From the NCBI GenBank assembly GCA_011046145.1, contig DSBA01000073.1, positions 1 through 23,235 of the forward strand: a DNA stretch of 23,235 nt, read 5' to 3'. Below are positions 8,173-15,742 of this stretch, one piece after another (within the stretch, counting starts at the first letter, position 1; each line of letters opens with the position of its first letter). Source of the stretch: Candidatus Uhrbacteria bacterium. GTDB lineage: Bacteria > Patescibacteriota > Patescibacteriia > CAIXNZ01. The translations under genes were made by a program, and so were the position numbers. The notes beneath the pieces are model-generated. The model had not been told where the DNA came from, did no database searches, and was given only the letters and a program-made list of their open reading frames with translations.

Positions 8173-10088
8173 AATATTTAATTAACAGAAAATATAAAAA
8201 TTGCCAGGAAATTGATGAGAGTTTTTTTTATGAAGAAGATTCTAATCGTGAAACAGAAAAAAAGTATGAGGGTGAAGATAAGTTTTTAGGCAAGCATTTA
8301 ACAGAAAAGAAAATTAATTTTATAGCGGCTGTTATAGCACTGGTTTTAATTGTTTTATTTGGCCGGGCTTTTGGGTTGCAAATAACGAAAGGAGAATATT
8401 ATGAAAGCTTGGCAGAAAAAAACAGGATGAGAGAAAAGACAATTGTGGCTAGCAGGGGTTTGATTTATGATAAGAATATGAAACCTTTGGTTAAGAATTA
8501 TCCGATTTTTGACGCTTTTGTCCTGCCAAATGAGTTATCTTTTAATCAATCAAAAAGAGAGGAGCAAATAGAGCAAATTGCCATAGCCATCGGCGAAGAT
8601 TTTAAGAATTTGGCAGAGATTTTGGATAAGTATCCAAGAAATTTTAAATACCCTCTGGCAGTAAAGGAAAATATAGATTATGAAGAGGCCCTTTTGTTAA
8701 AAATAAAATCTGAACAAATGCAGGGTTTATTTATTGAGGCTATGAATCGAAGAGAGTATGTTTATTCTAATGAGTTTTCCCATATTTTGGGTTATATAGG
8801 GAAAATTGCGGACAAAGAATTAAATGAAAGAAAAGGATATTTATTGACTGATTATATTGGCAAAACAGGCTTGGAATCATTTTATGAAGATAGCCTAAGG
8901 GGTAAATATGGCAAAGAAATGGTTGAAGTTGATGTGGCTGGAAGGGAAAAAAAAGTTATTTACTATCAAGAAGTTGAAAATGGGAATAATTTAGTTTTAA
9001 GCGTTGAATCAGATGTCCAAAAAAAAGCAAGGGAAATATTAAATAAACATTTGGAAAAATTAAATAAGAAAAGGGCGAGTTTAATAATGTTAAATCCGCA
9101 AAACGGAGAAATTATAGCTTTGGTAAGTTTGCCGGATTTTGACGTTAATTTATTTAGCCGTGGTATTTCCCTGGAAGATTATAAAAGATTGACAGAAGAC
9201 GAAAATAAGCCTTTATTTCCTCGTGCAATAAGAGGGGAATACGCTTCGGGTTCAACTATAAAGCCTGTGGTTGCGGCCGGAGCTTTGGAGGAAGATATTA
9301 TTAATGAAAGAACTATCTTTTTAAGCACTGGCGGACTTTGGGTTTTTGATCGCTGGTTTTTTCCTGATTGGGCGGCTGGCGGTCATGGATTAACCAATAT
9401 TTACCGGGCGATTGCCTGGTCTGTTAATACTTATTTTTATATTATTGGCGGCGGATATCAGGATTTTCAGGGTTTAGGAGCAGAAGGGCTTAAAAAATAT
9501 TATGAACTTTTTGGTCTAGGACAAAAAACCGGTTTGGATTTAGGCGGAGAATCAGCTGGGCTAGTGCCCGATCCAGAATGGAAAAAGAGTGTTAAAAATG
9601 AAGATTGGTATATTGGCGATACTTATCATATGTCCATTGGCCAGGGCTATTTATTGGCCACTCCTTTGCAAGTGGCTAATTTTACCTCTGTTTTTGCCAA
9701 CGGCGGCAAGCTTTTTCAACCGCATTTTGTTAAAGAAATAATTTCCAATACTGGCGAGGTCCAGAAGATTGAGCCAGTTATTATTAGAGAAAATTTTATC
9801 AGCCAGGCTAATATTAATATAATTAAAAAAGCCATGAGGCAGACTGTCACTTTGGGAAGCGCCCAATATCTGAATAATTTAAAAGTAGAAGTTTCTGGCA
9901 AGACAGGTACTGCCCAGTGGCATAGCAATAAACAGCCTCACTCCTGGTTTGCTGGCTTTGCCCCTTATGATGCTCCTGAAGTGGTTATTACTGTTTTGGT
10001 TGAAGAAGGCGGGGAAGGCAGCGCTGTCAGCGTGCCTATTGCTTATGATGTTTTAAAATGGTATTTTGAGGAGTATAAAAATGAATAA
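8169..10088 (+). CDS. mrdA: Penicillin-binding protein 2 (elongation transpeptidase)
   Basis: Class B penicillin-binding protein that cross-links peptidoglycan during side-wall growth. A charged cytoplasmic tail of about 48 residues precedes one membrane helix (about 49-69). The dimerisation/linker region carries the RGLIYDKN motif and the later ILGYIGKI segment. The transpeptidase domain has all three active-site motifs: S362-T-I-K365 (in ASGSTIKP), S418-V-N420 and K578-T-G-T581. The length of 639 aa is typical. Its start overlaps the mreD stop by 4 bp, and the intrinsic terminator directly follows its stop, so it ends the mre unit. Its glycosyltransferase partner RodA is not in the window. 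The long acidic N-terminal tail (EEDSNRETEKKYEGEDK) is somewhat longer than usual. Confidence 0.95.
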   Translation: MKYLINRKYKNCQEIDESFFYEEDSNRETEKKYEGEDKFLGKHLTEKKINFIAAVIALVLIVLFGRAFGLQITKGEYYESLAEKNRMREKTIVASRGLIYDKNMKPLVKNYPIFDAFVLPNELSFNQSKREEQIEQIAIAIGEDFKNLAEILDKYPRNFKYPLAVKENIDYEEALLLKIKSEQMQGLFIEAMNRREYVYSNEFSHILGYIGKIADKELNERKGYLLTDYIGKTGLESFYEDSLRGKYGKEMVEVDVAGREKKVIYYQEVENGNNLVLSVESDVQKKAREILNKHLEKLNKKRASLIMLNPQNGEIIALVSLPDFDVNLFSRGISLEDYKRLTEDENKPLFPRAIRGEYASGSTIKPVVAAGALEEDIINERTIFLSTGGLWVFDRWFFPDWAAGGHGLTNIYRAIAWSVNTYFYIIGGGYQDFQGLGAEGLKKYYELFGLGQKTGLDLGGESAGLVPDPEWKKSVKNEDWYIGDTYHMSIGQGYLLATPLQVANFTSVFANGGKLFQPHFVKEIISNTGEVQKIEPVIIRENFISQANINIIKKAMRQTVTLGSAQYLNNLKVEVSGKTGTAQWHSNKQPHSWFAGFAPYDAPEVVITVLVEEGGEGSAVSVPIAYDVLKWYFEEYKNE

Positions 10089-10119
10089 AAAATCGCTCTT
10101 TAATGGGGGCGATTTTTTT
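10087..10119 (+). terminator. Intrinsic terminator after mrdA, probably bidirectional
   Basis: AAAAAATCGC (10087-10096) pairs with GCGATTTTTT (10109-10118) around a 12-nt loop, and the T-run continues. The A-run on the left gives a T-run on the opposite strand, so the same hairpin could also stop fmt transcription arriving from the right. It begins inside the mrdA stop codon. Confidence 0.85.
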
Positions 10120-10134
10120 GTTCATCTAAATAAT

Positions 10135-11091
10135 TTATTTTAAAATTGAACCAATAATTTCCTGATAGCCGTTTAAAAATTCTTTAGCTGCCATGGGTTT
10201 CCGGCCTTCAGGCTGGAGTTTTTTAAGTATAAGCGAACCTTGTTTGCAATTGATGGCTAAAGCCTGCTGTTTAGTTAAAAATGTTTTGCCGATTTCTGAT
10301 TCGGCGCAGTTAATTTGAGGGTTTAAAATTTCAACTTCTAAAATTTTTAAAATTTTATTTTGCCAAGTTGTCCATGTGCCTGGCCAGGGATTTAAAGCCC
10401 GCACTTGGCGTTCAATCTCAAGGGCTGATTTGCGCCAGTCTATTTTACCGTCTTTTTTGGTTAAAATTTTGCAATAAGTAGCGCGGTTATCATCTTGTTT
10501 TTGCGGTTTAATTTGGCTTGATAAATATTTAGGCAAGGTGTCAATTAATAGATGAGCGCCTAAAATTGAAAGTTTATCATGCAGTGTTTTAAAATTGTCG
10601 TCATTAGTTATGGTTATAGCTTTTTGCGCCAGCAAATGGCCTTCATCCATTTTTTCATTAATTAACATAATTGTAACGCCTGTTTCTTTTTCGCCGTTTA
10701 AAAGGGCGGCTTGAATAGGGGACGCGCCGCGATATTTGGGAAGTAGGGAAGCATGAACATTAACGGCGCCGAATTTAGGTATGTCTAATAGTTCCTTTGG
10801 CAAAATAAAACCGTAGGCTGCGACCACGATTAGATCCGGCTTTAAAGCTTTTAAATGCTGAATAAATTCTGAATTATCTCTGATTTTTTCAGGCTGTAAA
10901 ACTTTAAGCTTATTTGCTAAGGCTATTTTTTTAACAGGCGGGGCTGTTAAAATTTGTTTGCGCCCGATTTTTTTGTCCGGCTGAGTCACCACAGCCACAA
11001 CATTATAATTATTAATTAAAGCGCCTAAAATAGGCACGCTAAATTCCGGCGTACCCATGAAAATAATTTTTGCATCTTTATTATTATTCAT
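10135..11091 (-). CDS. fmt: Methionyl-tRNA formyltransferase
   Basis: Transfers a formyl group from 10-formyl-THF to Met-tRNA(fMet) for translation initiation. The N-terminal Rossmann-like domain starts IIFMGTPEFSVP. The catalytic triad is visible as N111 and H113 in VNVHASLLPKYRG and D149 in EKMDEGH. The C-terminal OB-like tRNA-binding domain contains ALNPWPGTWT. The length of 318 aa is normal. It lies 35 bp downstream of def, whose product later removes the formyl group, and the pair is very probably one transcript. No SD is visible (the leader reads AATTGATAAAAA before ATG). Confidence 0.97.
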   Translation of the reverse strand: MNNNKDAKIIFMGTPEFSVPILGALINNYNVVAVVTQPDKKIGRKQILTAPPVKKIALANKLKVLQPEKIRDNSEFIQHLKALKPDLIVVAAYGFILPKELLDIPKFGAVNVHASLLPKYRGASPIQAALLNGEKETGVTIMLINEKMDEGHLLAQKAITITNDDNFKTLHDKLSILGAHLLIDTLPKYLSSQIKPQKQDDNRATYCKILTKKDGKIDWRKSALEIERQVRALNPWPGTWTTWQNKILKILEVEILNPQINCAESEIGKTFLTKQQALAINCKQGSLILKKLQPEGRKPMAAKEFLNGYQEIIGSILK

Positions 11092-11126
11092 TTTTTATCA
11101 ATTACTAAACACCTAATGCCTAATTA

Positions 11127-11564
11127 TTATTTTTTATCAGTAATTAAAACTCCGTCCAAATGATCTACTTCATGCTGAATTACCCGGGCAAATAAACCGC
11201 TGGCTCTGAATTTTATTTCTTTATTGTCTTGATTTAAAGCTTTAACATAAATAATTTTGGATCTTTTAACTGGTTTAAAAATCCCCGGCACACTTAAGCA
11301 GCCTTCTTCTTCATTTTCTTTCCTTAATGATTTCCAGGTTATTGTAGGGTTAATTAAGGCTAAATGTCCTTTTTCAGTATTAATTACACAGAGTCTTATG
11401 CTTTGGCCTATTTGAGGCGCTGCCAGGCCAATGCCATTGGCTTTTTTCATTGTTTCAGCCATATTTAAAATTAAGCGCTTTATTTCTGGTGTTATTTCAC
11501 TGATTTTTTTTGCTTTTTCTCGTAAAATAGGGTCGGGATTAGTTTTGATTTCTAGCCTTGACAT
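11127..11564 (-). CDS. def: Peptide deformylase
   Basis: Metalloprotease that removes the N-formyl group from nascent proteins. All three family motifs are present in the 145-residue form: GIGLAAPQIG (44-53), EEGCLSVPG with metal ligand C89, and QHEVDHLDG with H131, E132 and H135. I chose the ATG at 11564 (MSRLEIKTNPDPIL) because family members begin just before the 'DPILR' segment. A longer reading frame from a TTG at 11612 would add 16 unrelated residues and run through the promoter region. The start has no SD and lies only about 12 nt after a plausible TSS. It heads a def-fmt operon and is divergent from the NYN gene. Confidence 0.95.
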   Translation of the reverse strand: MSRLEIKTNPDPILREKAKKISEITPEIKRLILNMAETMKKANGIGLAAPQIGQSIRLCVINTEKGHLALINPTITWKSLRKENEEEGCLSVPGIFKPVKRSKIIYVKALNQDNKEIKFRASGLFARVIQHEVDHLDGVLITDKK

Positions 11565-11586
11565 TTTTGCAAATTTAGTATAAAAT
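11558..11586 (+). promoter_or_regulatory. Strong promoter of the NYN-domain gene
   Basis: A perfect -35 TTGACA (11558-11563), a 17-nt spacer and -10 TAAAAT (11581-11586, 5/6 match). The predicted transcript starts near 11593, giving a leader of about 59 nt that ends in a strong SD. The -35 box physically overlaps the start codon of def on the other strand, so the two promoters interlock. Confidence 0.75.
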
Positions 11587-11612
11587 ATATTATGTACTTT
11601 TAAAAATAACAA
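11584..11612 (-). promoter_or_regulatory. Candidate def-fmt promoter
   Basis: On the minus strand, TTGTTA (11612-11607), a 17-nt spacer and TATATT (11589-11584) sit just ahead of the def start. This would give a leader of about 12 nt without an SD. A second -10-like TATACT lies at 11582-11577, which would shorten the leader to about 5 nt. It overlaps the opposite-facing NYN promoter. Confidence 0.45.
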
Positions 11613-11651
11613 AAAAAGACAAAAAAGTCAATAAGAAAGGAGGGATGTATC

Positions 11652-12188
11652 GTGAGAATAGCCGTGATTATTGATGCTCCGAATGTTCGGGGAATGACCA
11701 AAACAATGGGAAAAAAAATAAATTTTAATGCTTTTTTGAAGCATATTAGAGGCCCGAATCGTCATTTGGAAATCTTGGAAGTTTTTTACGATGTCGTGCC
11801 TTTTAATGGTAACAGTAATTTATTTATTAAAAGTTTGGAGGATTTAGGCTTTGAGGGCATTCCTGTCCCCTTAAAACCATACGCGCCTCATGAAGACAAT
11901 AAGGCTAATTTTAAATCTAGAACTGACCAGAAAATTACAATAGAAGTTCTTGATCATTTGCAGAATAAGAGATTTGATTGTTTGGTTTTTCTTTCCGGCG
12001 ATTCTGATTATGAATTTTTACTTCAGAAATGCCAGGATGCAAAGAAAAGAGTTGAAGTCTGGGCAACATCCAGCACGCTTTCCAATGAACTCAAAAAAGT
12101 CGCCGATGCTTATTATAAGTTTGATGACCCCGAATTTAAGCACCTACTCATGAAGGTTACCAACAATTCGCCTTGGTGGAAAAAATAA
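11652..12188 (+). CDS. NYN-domain (LabA/DUF88-like) nuclease
   Basis: A 178-residue protein of the NYN family of PIN-like ribonucleases, known or thought to process RNA. The acidic active-site pattern is seen: D8 and N11 in IIDAPNVRG, D92 (and E98) in SRTDQKITIEVL, and D117/D119 in FLSGDSDYEFLL. The C-terminal Rossmann-like part reads RVEVWATSSTLSNELKKVAD, typical of the family. The start is GTG at 11652, chosen because AAAGGAGG (11636-11643) lies 8 nt upstream. An ATG at 11645 is in another frame and soon stops. It is a free-standing unit with a near-consensus promoter and a terminator, suggesting steady high expression. Target RNA is unknown; the fold call is strong and the activity is inferred. 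Confidence 0.85.
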   Translation: MRIAVIIDAPNVRGMTKTMGKKINFNAFLKHIRGPNRHLEILEVFYDVVPFNGNSNLFIKSLEDLGFEGIPVPLKPYAPHEDNKANFKSRTDQKITIEVLDHLQNKRFDCLVFLSGDSDYEFLLQKCQDAKKRVEVWATSSTLSNELKKVADAYYKFDDPEFKHLLMKVTNNSPWWKK

Positions 12189-12211
12189 TTTGGGAGATGA
12201 AATATTTTTTT

Positions 12212-12242
12212 TAGCCCGTACCGAATAAGTACGGGCTATTTT
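12212..12242 (+). terminator. Intrinsic terminator after the NYN gene
   Basis: TAGCCCGTAC (12212-12221) pairs perfectly with GTACGGGCTA (12229-12238) around a 7-nt loop, followed by TTTT and a second T-rich patch. On the minus strand the stem is followed by A residues, so it is a terminator only for the plus strand; it could at most protect the 3' end of a priA transcript. Confidence 0.85.
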
Positions 12243-12265
12243 AATTTTCTATTTGCTTGATTTAT

Positions 12266-14170
12266 TTATAATAAATTTTCAGGGTCCTTATCTATAATTA
12301 TATTTTCCGGCAAATTATTTAGAAAATCCAAATTGGATTTTCTATCCAAAATTTTCAGTACAATCTGCCAGCGGAAACGGCCCCGCACTTGTTGGGTGCG
12401 CGATAAAACAGGCGGATTAATAATTATATTTTTAGCGTCAATTTTTGAGCTTAAGGTTTTGTAAATTTTATTTATCTCTTCCTGTCCGCCAGCAAATTCA
12501 ATGTTTTGATAAATCAACCGGATCAATTGGCAAAAAGGAGGATATTTGAAAGTTTTCCTTTCCCTGAGTTCGTTTAGATAAAAATTTTTGTAATCCAATT
12601 TTTTAAAAGCTTGGAAAATATAATTTTTTGGGGAAAAAGTTTGGATAATCATTTCCTTTTTTGGGTTAGAAATATAGAGCGCCAGTTTATATAAAAGGTT
12701 GAATGTTTTTTCAAAACTTTTAAAATCCGCCAGTGGAAATAAAGTGTCAGCATTTATAACTCCTATCAAGTTAATTTTTCCCCAGTTAATAAATTTAAAA
12801 GCGTACTGGGTGCCAATAATAATGTCGTATTTGTCGGAATCACCGTTAAATGGAGTTTCAATGTCAATTTTTAAAGTTTGGCTCTGGGAAAAGATTTTTT
12901 TTATTTCAATTTCCACTTTTTCCGTGCCCGTGCCTGTTAATTTAATTTCCGGACCTTTGCATTTTGGGCAGAATAAAAATAAATTTTCCTTATGGCCGCA
13001 GTGATGGCAGACAAGATGTTTGCTGGCATGCAGAGTTAATGGCAACTGGCAGACCGGACAAATAGCTATATAGCCGCAATCTTTGCAAGTTGCTATAGTT
13101 GCTAAGCCTTTACGGTTTAAAAATAAGAATACTTTTTGTCCGCGTTTTAAATTGTATTCTATCTTATCTGTCATTTCCTCGCTGAAAATTGAGTAATTAG
13201 ATTTTTTAAATTCATCTTGGCGGTTTATAATTTTTATCTCCGGACTGGCTTTAAGTTTATCAATTTCCAAATATACCCATTTTTTATTTTGAATTTTAAA
13301 CAAGCTTGAAAAAGAAGGAGTATTGGTGCAAAAAACAAGATGGCAATTTAATATTTTTTTTAATTTAAAAGCTACTGTCTTTGCATTGTAGCGAGGGGTT
13401 GGCTCTTCTTGCTTATGGTTTTCATCTTCTTCCTGGTCTATAATAATTAAATCCAAATTGTTAAAAGGCGCAAAAATAGCGCTTCTGGTGCCGATAATTA
13501 TTTTAGCTTGTCCCTTTTTAATTTTTAGCCATTCCTGGAAGTATTTGTTTTTTGGCAGATCATTAAGAAAAACAGAAGTGACCCCTTTATATTCCAAAAG
13601 GTATTGGAAAATCTTTTCAATATCTGAAATTTGCGGAACAATTATGGCGATTTGTTTATTTTTTGCAAGCGCTTTTTCAATAAGGCTTAAATAAGCTTTA
13701 ATTTTATTTTCCTGATAAAAATATCTTAATAGAAGCGGCTGTTTTTTTAGTCTAATTGAGCCAAGCTTAAAAGTTGATTTTGGCGGCGCAACAAATTTTA
13801 TATTGTTTAAAAAAGAAAGCTTGCCTTGTCTGTCGCGTTTGGGTATTTCAGGAACCAGCATCTTGGTTAAAATAGCCTGAGAAACAAAATAATAATCTGA
13901 CAGCTCTTTGATTAATGTTAATTGCCAGTCAGCTAAAAATGGCAGGGGATCAATGATTTTTTCAATTTTTTTTAATTTTTTTATCCCAAACTTTGAATTT
14001 TTAATTAAATTTAAAACAACCCCTTTAATTTTTTTGCTTCTAAAGGGGATTTCTACGAGCTGGCCGCTCTTGATTTGCCGGCTCATTTCTGCCGGAATTA
14101 GATAATCAAAATAATGCAAATCTCTTTTTAAGCGCGCCAAGGGGATTACCTGGGCTATTTTTTTAGCCAT
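12266..14170 (-). CDS. priA: Primosomal protein PriA, predicted pseudohelicase
   Basis: PriA recognises stalled forks and starts reloading of the replicative helicase. The family is clear from the N-terminal DNA-binding domain, the IIIGTRSAIFAPF block (225-235), the KQEEPTPRYNAKTVA aromatic-rich-loop region (253-267), and an intact eight-cysteine zinc module (C362, C365, C371, C374, C388, C391, C401, C404). The ATPase motifs have decayed. The Walker A position reads YFYQENKI (150-157) instead of GVTGSGKT, DEEH has become DQEE (245-248), GSATPS has become CTNTPS (281-286), and the QVAGRAGR arginine-finger motif is gone (LYKLALYIS, 493-501). At 634 aa it is about 100 shorter than E. coli PriA. 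It probably keeps DNA and zinc-dependent partner binding without helicase activity, as reported for Deinococcus PriA. It lies 52 bp after the AMMECR1 gene. Confidence 0.9.
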   Translation of the reverse strand: MAKKIAQVIPLARLKRDLHYFDYLIPAEMSRQIKSGQLVEIPFRSKKIKGVVLNLIKNSKFGIKKLKKIEKIIDPLPFLADWQLTLIKELSDYYFVSQAILTKMLVPEIPKRDRQGKLSFLNNIKFVAPPKSTFKLGSIRLKKQPLLLRYFYQENKIKAYLSLIEKALAKNKQIAIIVPQISDIEKIFQYLLEYKGVTSVFLNDLPKNKYFQEWLKIKKGQAKIIIGTRSAIFAPFNNLDLIIIDQEEDENHKQEEPTPRYNAKTVAFKLKKILNCHLVFCTNTPSFSSLFKIQNKKWVYLEIDKLKASPEIKIINRQDEFKKSNYSIFSEEMTDKIEYNLKRGQKVFLFLNRKGLATIATCKDCGYIAICPVCQLPLTLHASKHLVCHHCGHKENLFLFCPKCKGPEIKLTGTGTEKVEIEIKKIFSQSQTLKIDIETPFNGDSDKYDIIIGTQYAFKFINWGKINLIGVINADTLFPLADFKSFEKTFNLLYKLALYISNPKKEMIIQTFSPKNYIFQAFKKLDYKNFYLNELRERKTFKYPPFCQLIRLIYQNIEFAGGQEEINKIYKTLSSKIDAKNIIINPPVLSRTQQVRGRFRWQIVLKILDRKSNLDFLNNLPENIIIDKDPENLL

Positions 14171-14222
14171 TTTGATTAATAATGAAATTTTTTATATTTA
14201 AAGAGGTTTTATAGGCGGCAAC

Positions 14223-14750
14223 CTATTCTTCATGCCTTTCTACTTCAAATTTATAAACATGGAATTTTTCGCTTTTAGGGTCAATGCCTGCTTTTTGGCA
14301 GGCAATATAAATTTGCTCATCAACAGAATTAACGCCTTCTAGATTAGGCAAAAGCAGTCCGGTTTTTCGTCCTTTTTCTGATTTAACAATAACTCCGAAT
14401 TTCCTATGATCTAGTTGGCTTATTTTTTCGTTTTCAACTTTTTGGGGCCCTGATAAAATATCTATGGTGATTTTCAAATCATTTAATTCCCCAGCTTTAA
14501 CGGGCAAAAAGCGCGGGTCTTGGGTAGCGGCGGAAATTGTATTTTGGATTATTTCTTCTGCGATATTTTTATAAGCAGGGGAAAAAGTGCCGATACAGCC
14601 TCTTAATTGTTTTTTGTTTTTAAAGCAAACAAAAACCCCAGCGCGCTTAGTTAGAATTTGTTGGGGCAAATTTTGAGGCGCTTCAATAATTTCGCCAGTC
14701 AAAAGATAATGTTTGATGGCTTTTTTTGCTAATTTAATGCAGGGGTCCAT
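14223..14750 (-). CDS. AMMECR1-domain protein (AmmeMemoRadiSam system A-type)
   Basis: A 175-residue stand-alone AMMECR1 domain with the family hallmark LRGCIGT (49-55), the following helix NTISAATQDPRF, and the segment LKITIDILSGP. The biochemical role of the family is not established. In many bacteria and archaea it co-occurs with a Memo-like class III dioxygenase domain and a radical-SAM protein, and in several Firmicutes the dioxygenase-like and AMMECR1 parts are one fused protein. Here the dioxygenase-like gene lies just upstream on the same strand, so the pair looks like a split version. The radical-SAM member is not in the window. There is no SD; an extended -10 (TGTTATATT) ends 7 nt before the ATG, suggesting a leaderless mRNA. 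Confidence 0.85.
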   Translation of the reverse strand: MDPCIKLAKKAIKHYLLTGEIIEAPQNLPQQILTKRAGVFVCFKNKKQLRGCIGTFSPAYKNIAEEIIQNTISAATQDPRFLPVKAGELNDLKITIDILSGPQKVENEKISQLDHRKFGVIVKSEKGRKTGLLLPNLEGVNSVDEQIYIACQKAGIDPKSEKFHVYKFEVERHEE

Positions 14751-14756
14751 ATGTTT

Positions 14757-14766
14757 TAATATAACA
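14757..14766 (-). promoter_or_regulatory. Candidate extended -10 promoter of the AMMECR1 gene
   Basis: On the minus strand the sequence TG-T-TATATT precedes AAAACAT and the ATG at 14750. There is no good -35 box at 16-18 nt, as expected for an extended -10 promoter. The start point would fall on or within a base or two of the ATG, giving a leaderless transcript. Confidence 0.4.
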
Positions 14767-14788
14767 TAAAGGCTGAAAAATAAAAAAC

Positions 14789-14851
14789 AACAAACTCTTT
14801 GTCATTCAAACCCCGATTAATTTTTTGTTTAGTTCTGAATGATAGTTTGTT
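14789..14851 (-). terminator. Interrupted hairpin between dioxygenase-like and AMMECR1 genes
   Basis: AACAAACT (14789-14796) plus TCATTCA (14802-14808) pair with TGAATGA (14836-14842) plus AGTTTGTT (14844-14851). There is a 5:1 internal loop and a 27-nt terminal loop. On the minus strand a T-run (TTTTTT, 14787-14782) follows one base after the stem. It could be a terminator or attenuator separating the two genes; the large loop makes it weaker than the other terminators here. Confidence 0.5.
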
Positions 14852-14856
14852 ATTTT

Positions 14857-15645
14857 TTACGTCAATTTAAAGTTTGCTACTAGATATCCGACGCCAAAAG
14901 GCCCTTCATAAGATATAATTTCAACTTCATGATCATATTCCTCGATTATGCCTAATAAAATTAGAAAAGAGCGTAGTCCGCATTCAGCCGCTCCTTCAAT
15001 TAATTTTTCGTCTATTTTAAGTATTTCTTTATATTTTTTTTGTTTTAAAAATTCAACTAATTTTGTGTCAAATTCCTCGCCTTTTTTTGAATATCCGGCA
15101 GGCGCTTCTTTTGTCAAACAATGTGATAAGTCCCCAGATGCTATGACAGCGACTCTTTTTTCGCATTTGGCTATTTCTCTTTTTAAAAGCTGGCCAAATT
15201 GGAAATGAGCTTTGTAATCAAGCAGACTGTAATAAACGGGAATAATTTCCATATTTTTTAAATGGGGAGTCAGGTAATAAAGCGGCACGCCAATGCCATG
15301 GTCCAAAGTATTGGAACTTGATAAAACTAATGGCATGTGGTCTTCAACTCTTTCTTTGATGCGCAATGAAAGCATGGGGCTGCTTTTAAATTCCATTTTA
15401 GTTTTAAAATCTCCAAAATCTTCAAAACTAACCTGATAAGTAGAATTCAGATTTATTGAAAAGGCATCGGGAATTATTTCACCATGAGGAGAGATGATAA
15501 TAATGACTTCTGGCTTGCTGGCATATAATTCCTTTTCTAATTTTTTCATGGCAGAGACTGTGTTTTTAATTTTGTCTAAATTGTCCTTGCCGATTGTGGG
15601 AATTAAAATCGGCGGATGGGGGACAATGGCAGAAAAAATTAGCAT
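14857..15645 (-). CDS. Class III extradiol dioxygenase-like / AmmeMemoRadiSam protein
   Basis: A 262-residue protein of the LigB/Memo-like fold. It starts with IVPHPPILIP (His10), followed by IIISPHG (His54), LDHGIGVPLYYL (His116) and VIASGDLSHCL (His175). These histidine motifs correspond to the metal centre and acid-base residues of class III extradiol dioxygenases. In Firmicutes proteins named AmmeMemoRadiSam system protein A, the same domain is fused to AMMECR1; here the AMMECR1 gene follows 106 bp downstream. A catabolic ring-cleaving role is unlikely with no aromatic pathway genes around, and the family's true substrate in this context is unknown. There is no SD; the leader is AT-only and I found no convincing promoter in it. 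Confidence 0.8.
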   Translation of the reverse strand: MLIFSAIVPHPPILIPTIGKDNLDKIKNTVSAMKKLEKELYASKPEVIIIISPHGEIIPDAFSINLNSTYQVSFEDFGDFKTKMEFKSSPMLSLRIKERVEDHMPLVLSSSNTLDHGIGVPLYYLTPHLKNMEIIPVYYSLLDYKAHFQFGQLLKREIAKCEKRVAVIASGDLSHCLTKEAPAGYSKKGEEFDTKLVEFLKQKKYKEILKIDEKLIEGAAECGLRSFLILLGIIEEYDHEVEIISYEGPFGVGYLVANFKLT

Positions 15646-15742
15646 ATTTTTATTTAATTAATGAATTTTTAATACCTAAATTTATAAACTTCTAAGATTA
15701 TTTCTTAATTGAAAATAGATTGCAAATTATAAATATTGAAAA

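Noticed and set aside
11565..11612. Longer def reading frame starting at a TTG
   Set aside because: Adds 16 residues not seen in peptide deformylases, has no SD, and covers the def promoter elements.
11645..11674. ATG just downstream of the SD before the NYN gene
   Set aside because: It is too close to the SD, in a different frame, and stops after nine codons; the GTG at 11652 has correct spacing and opens the conserved protein.
12212..12242. Terminator shared by the convergent NYN gene and priA
   Set aside because: On the minus strand the stem is followed by A residues, not T, so it is assigned only to the NYN gene.
12699..13004. A 101-codon plus-strand frame within priA
   Set aside because: Antisense to the zinc-module and C-terminal helicase region of PriA; no initiation signals.
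14857..15645. Aromatic-ring catabolic dioxygenase
   Set aside because: No catabolic genes nearby, and the AMMECR1 neighbour points to the AmmeMemoRadiSam-type family instead.
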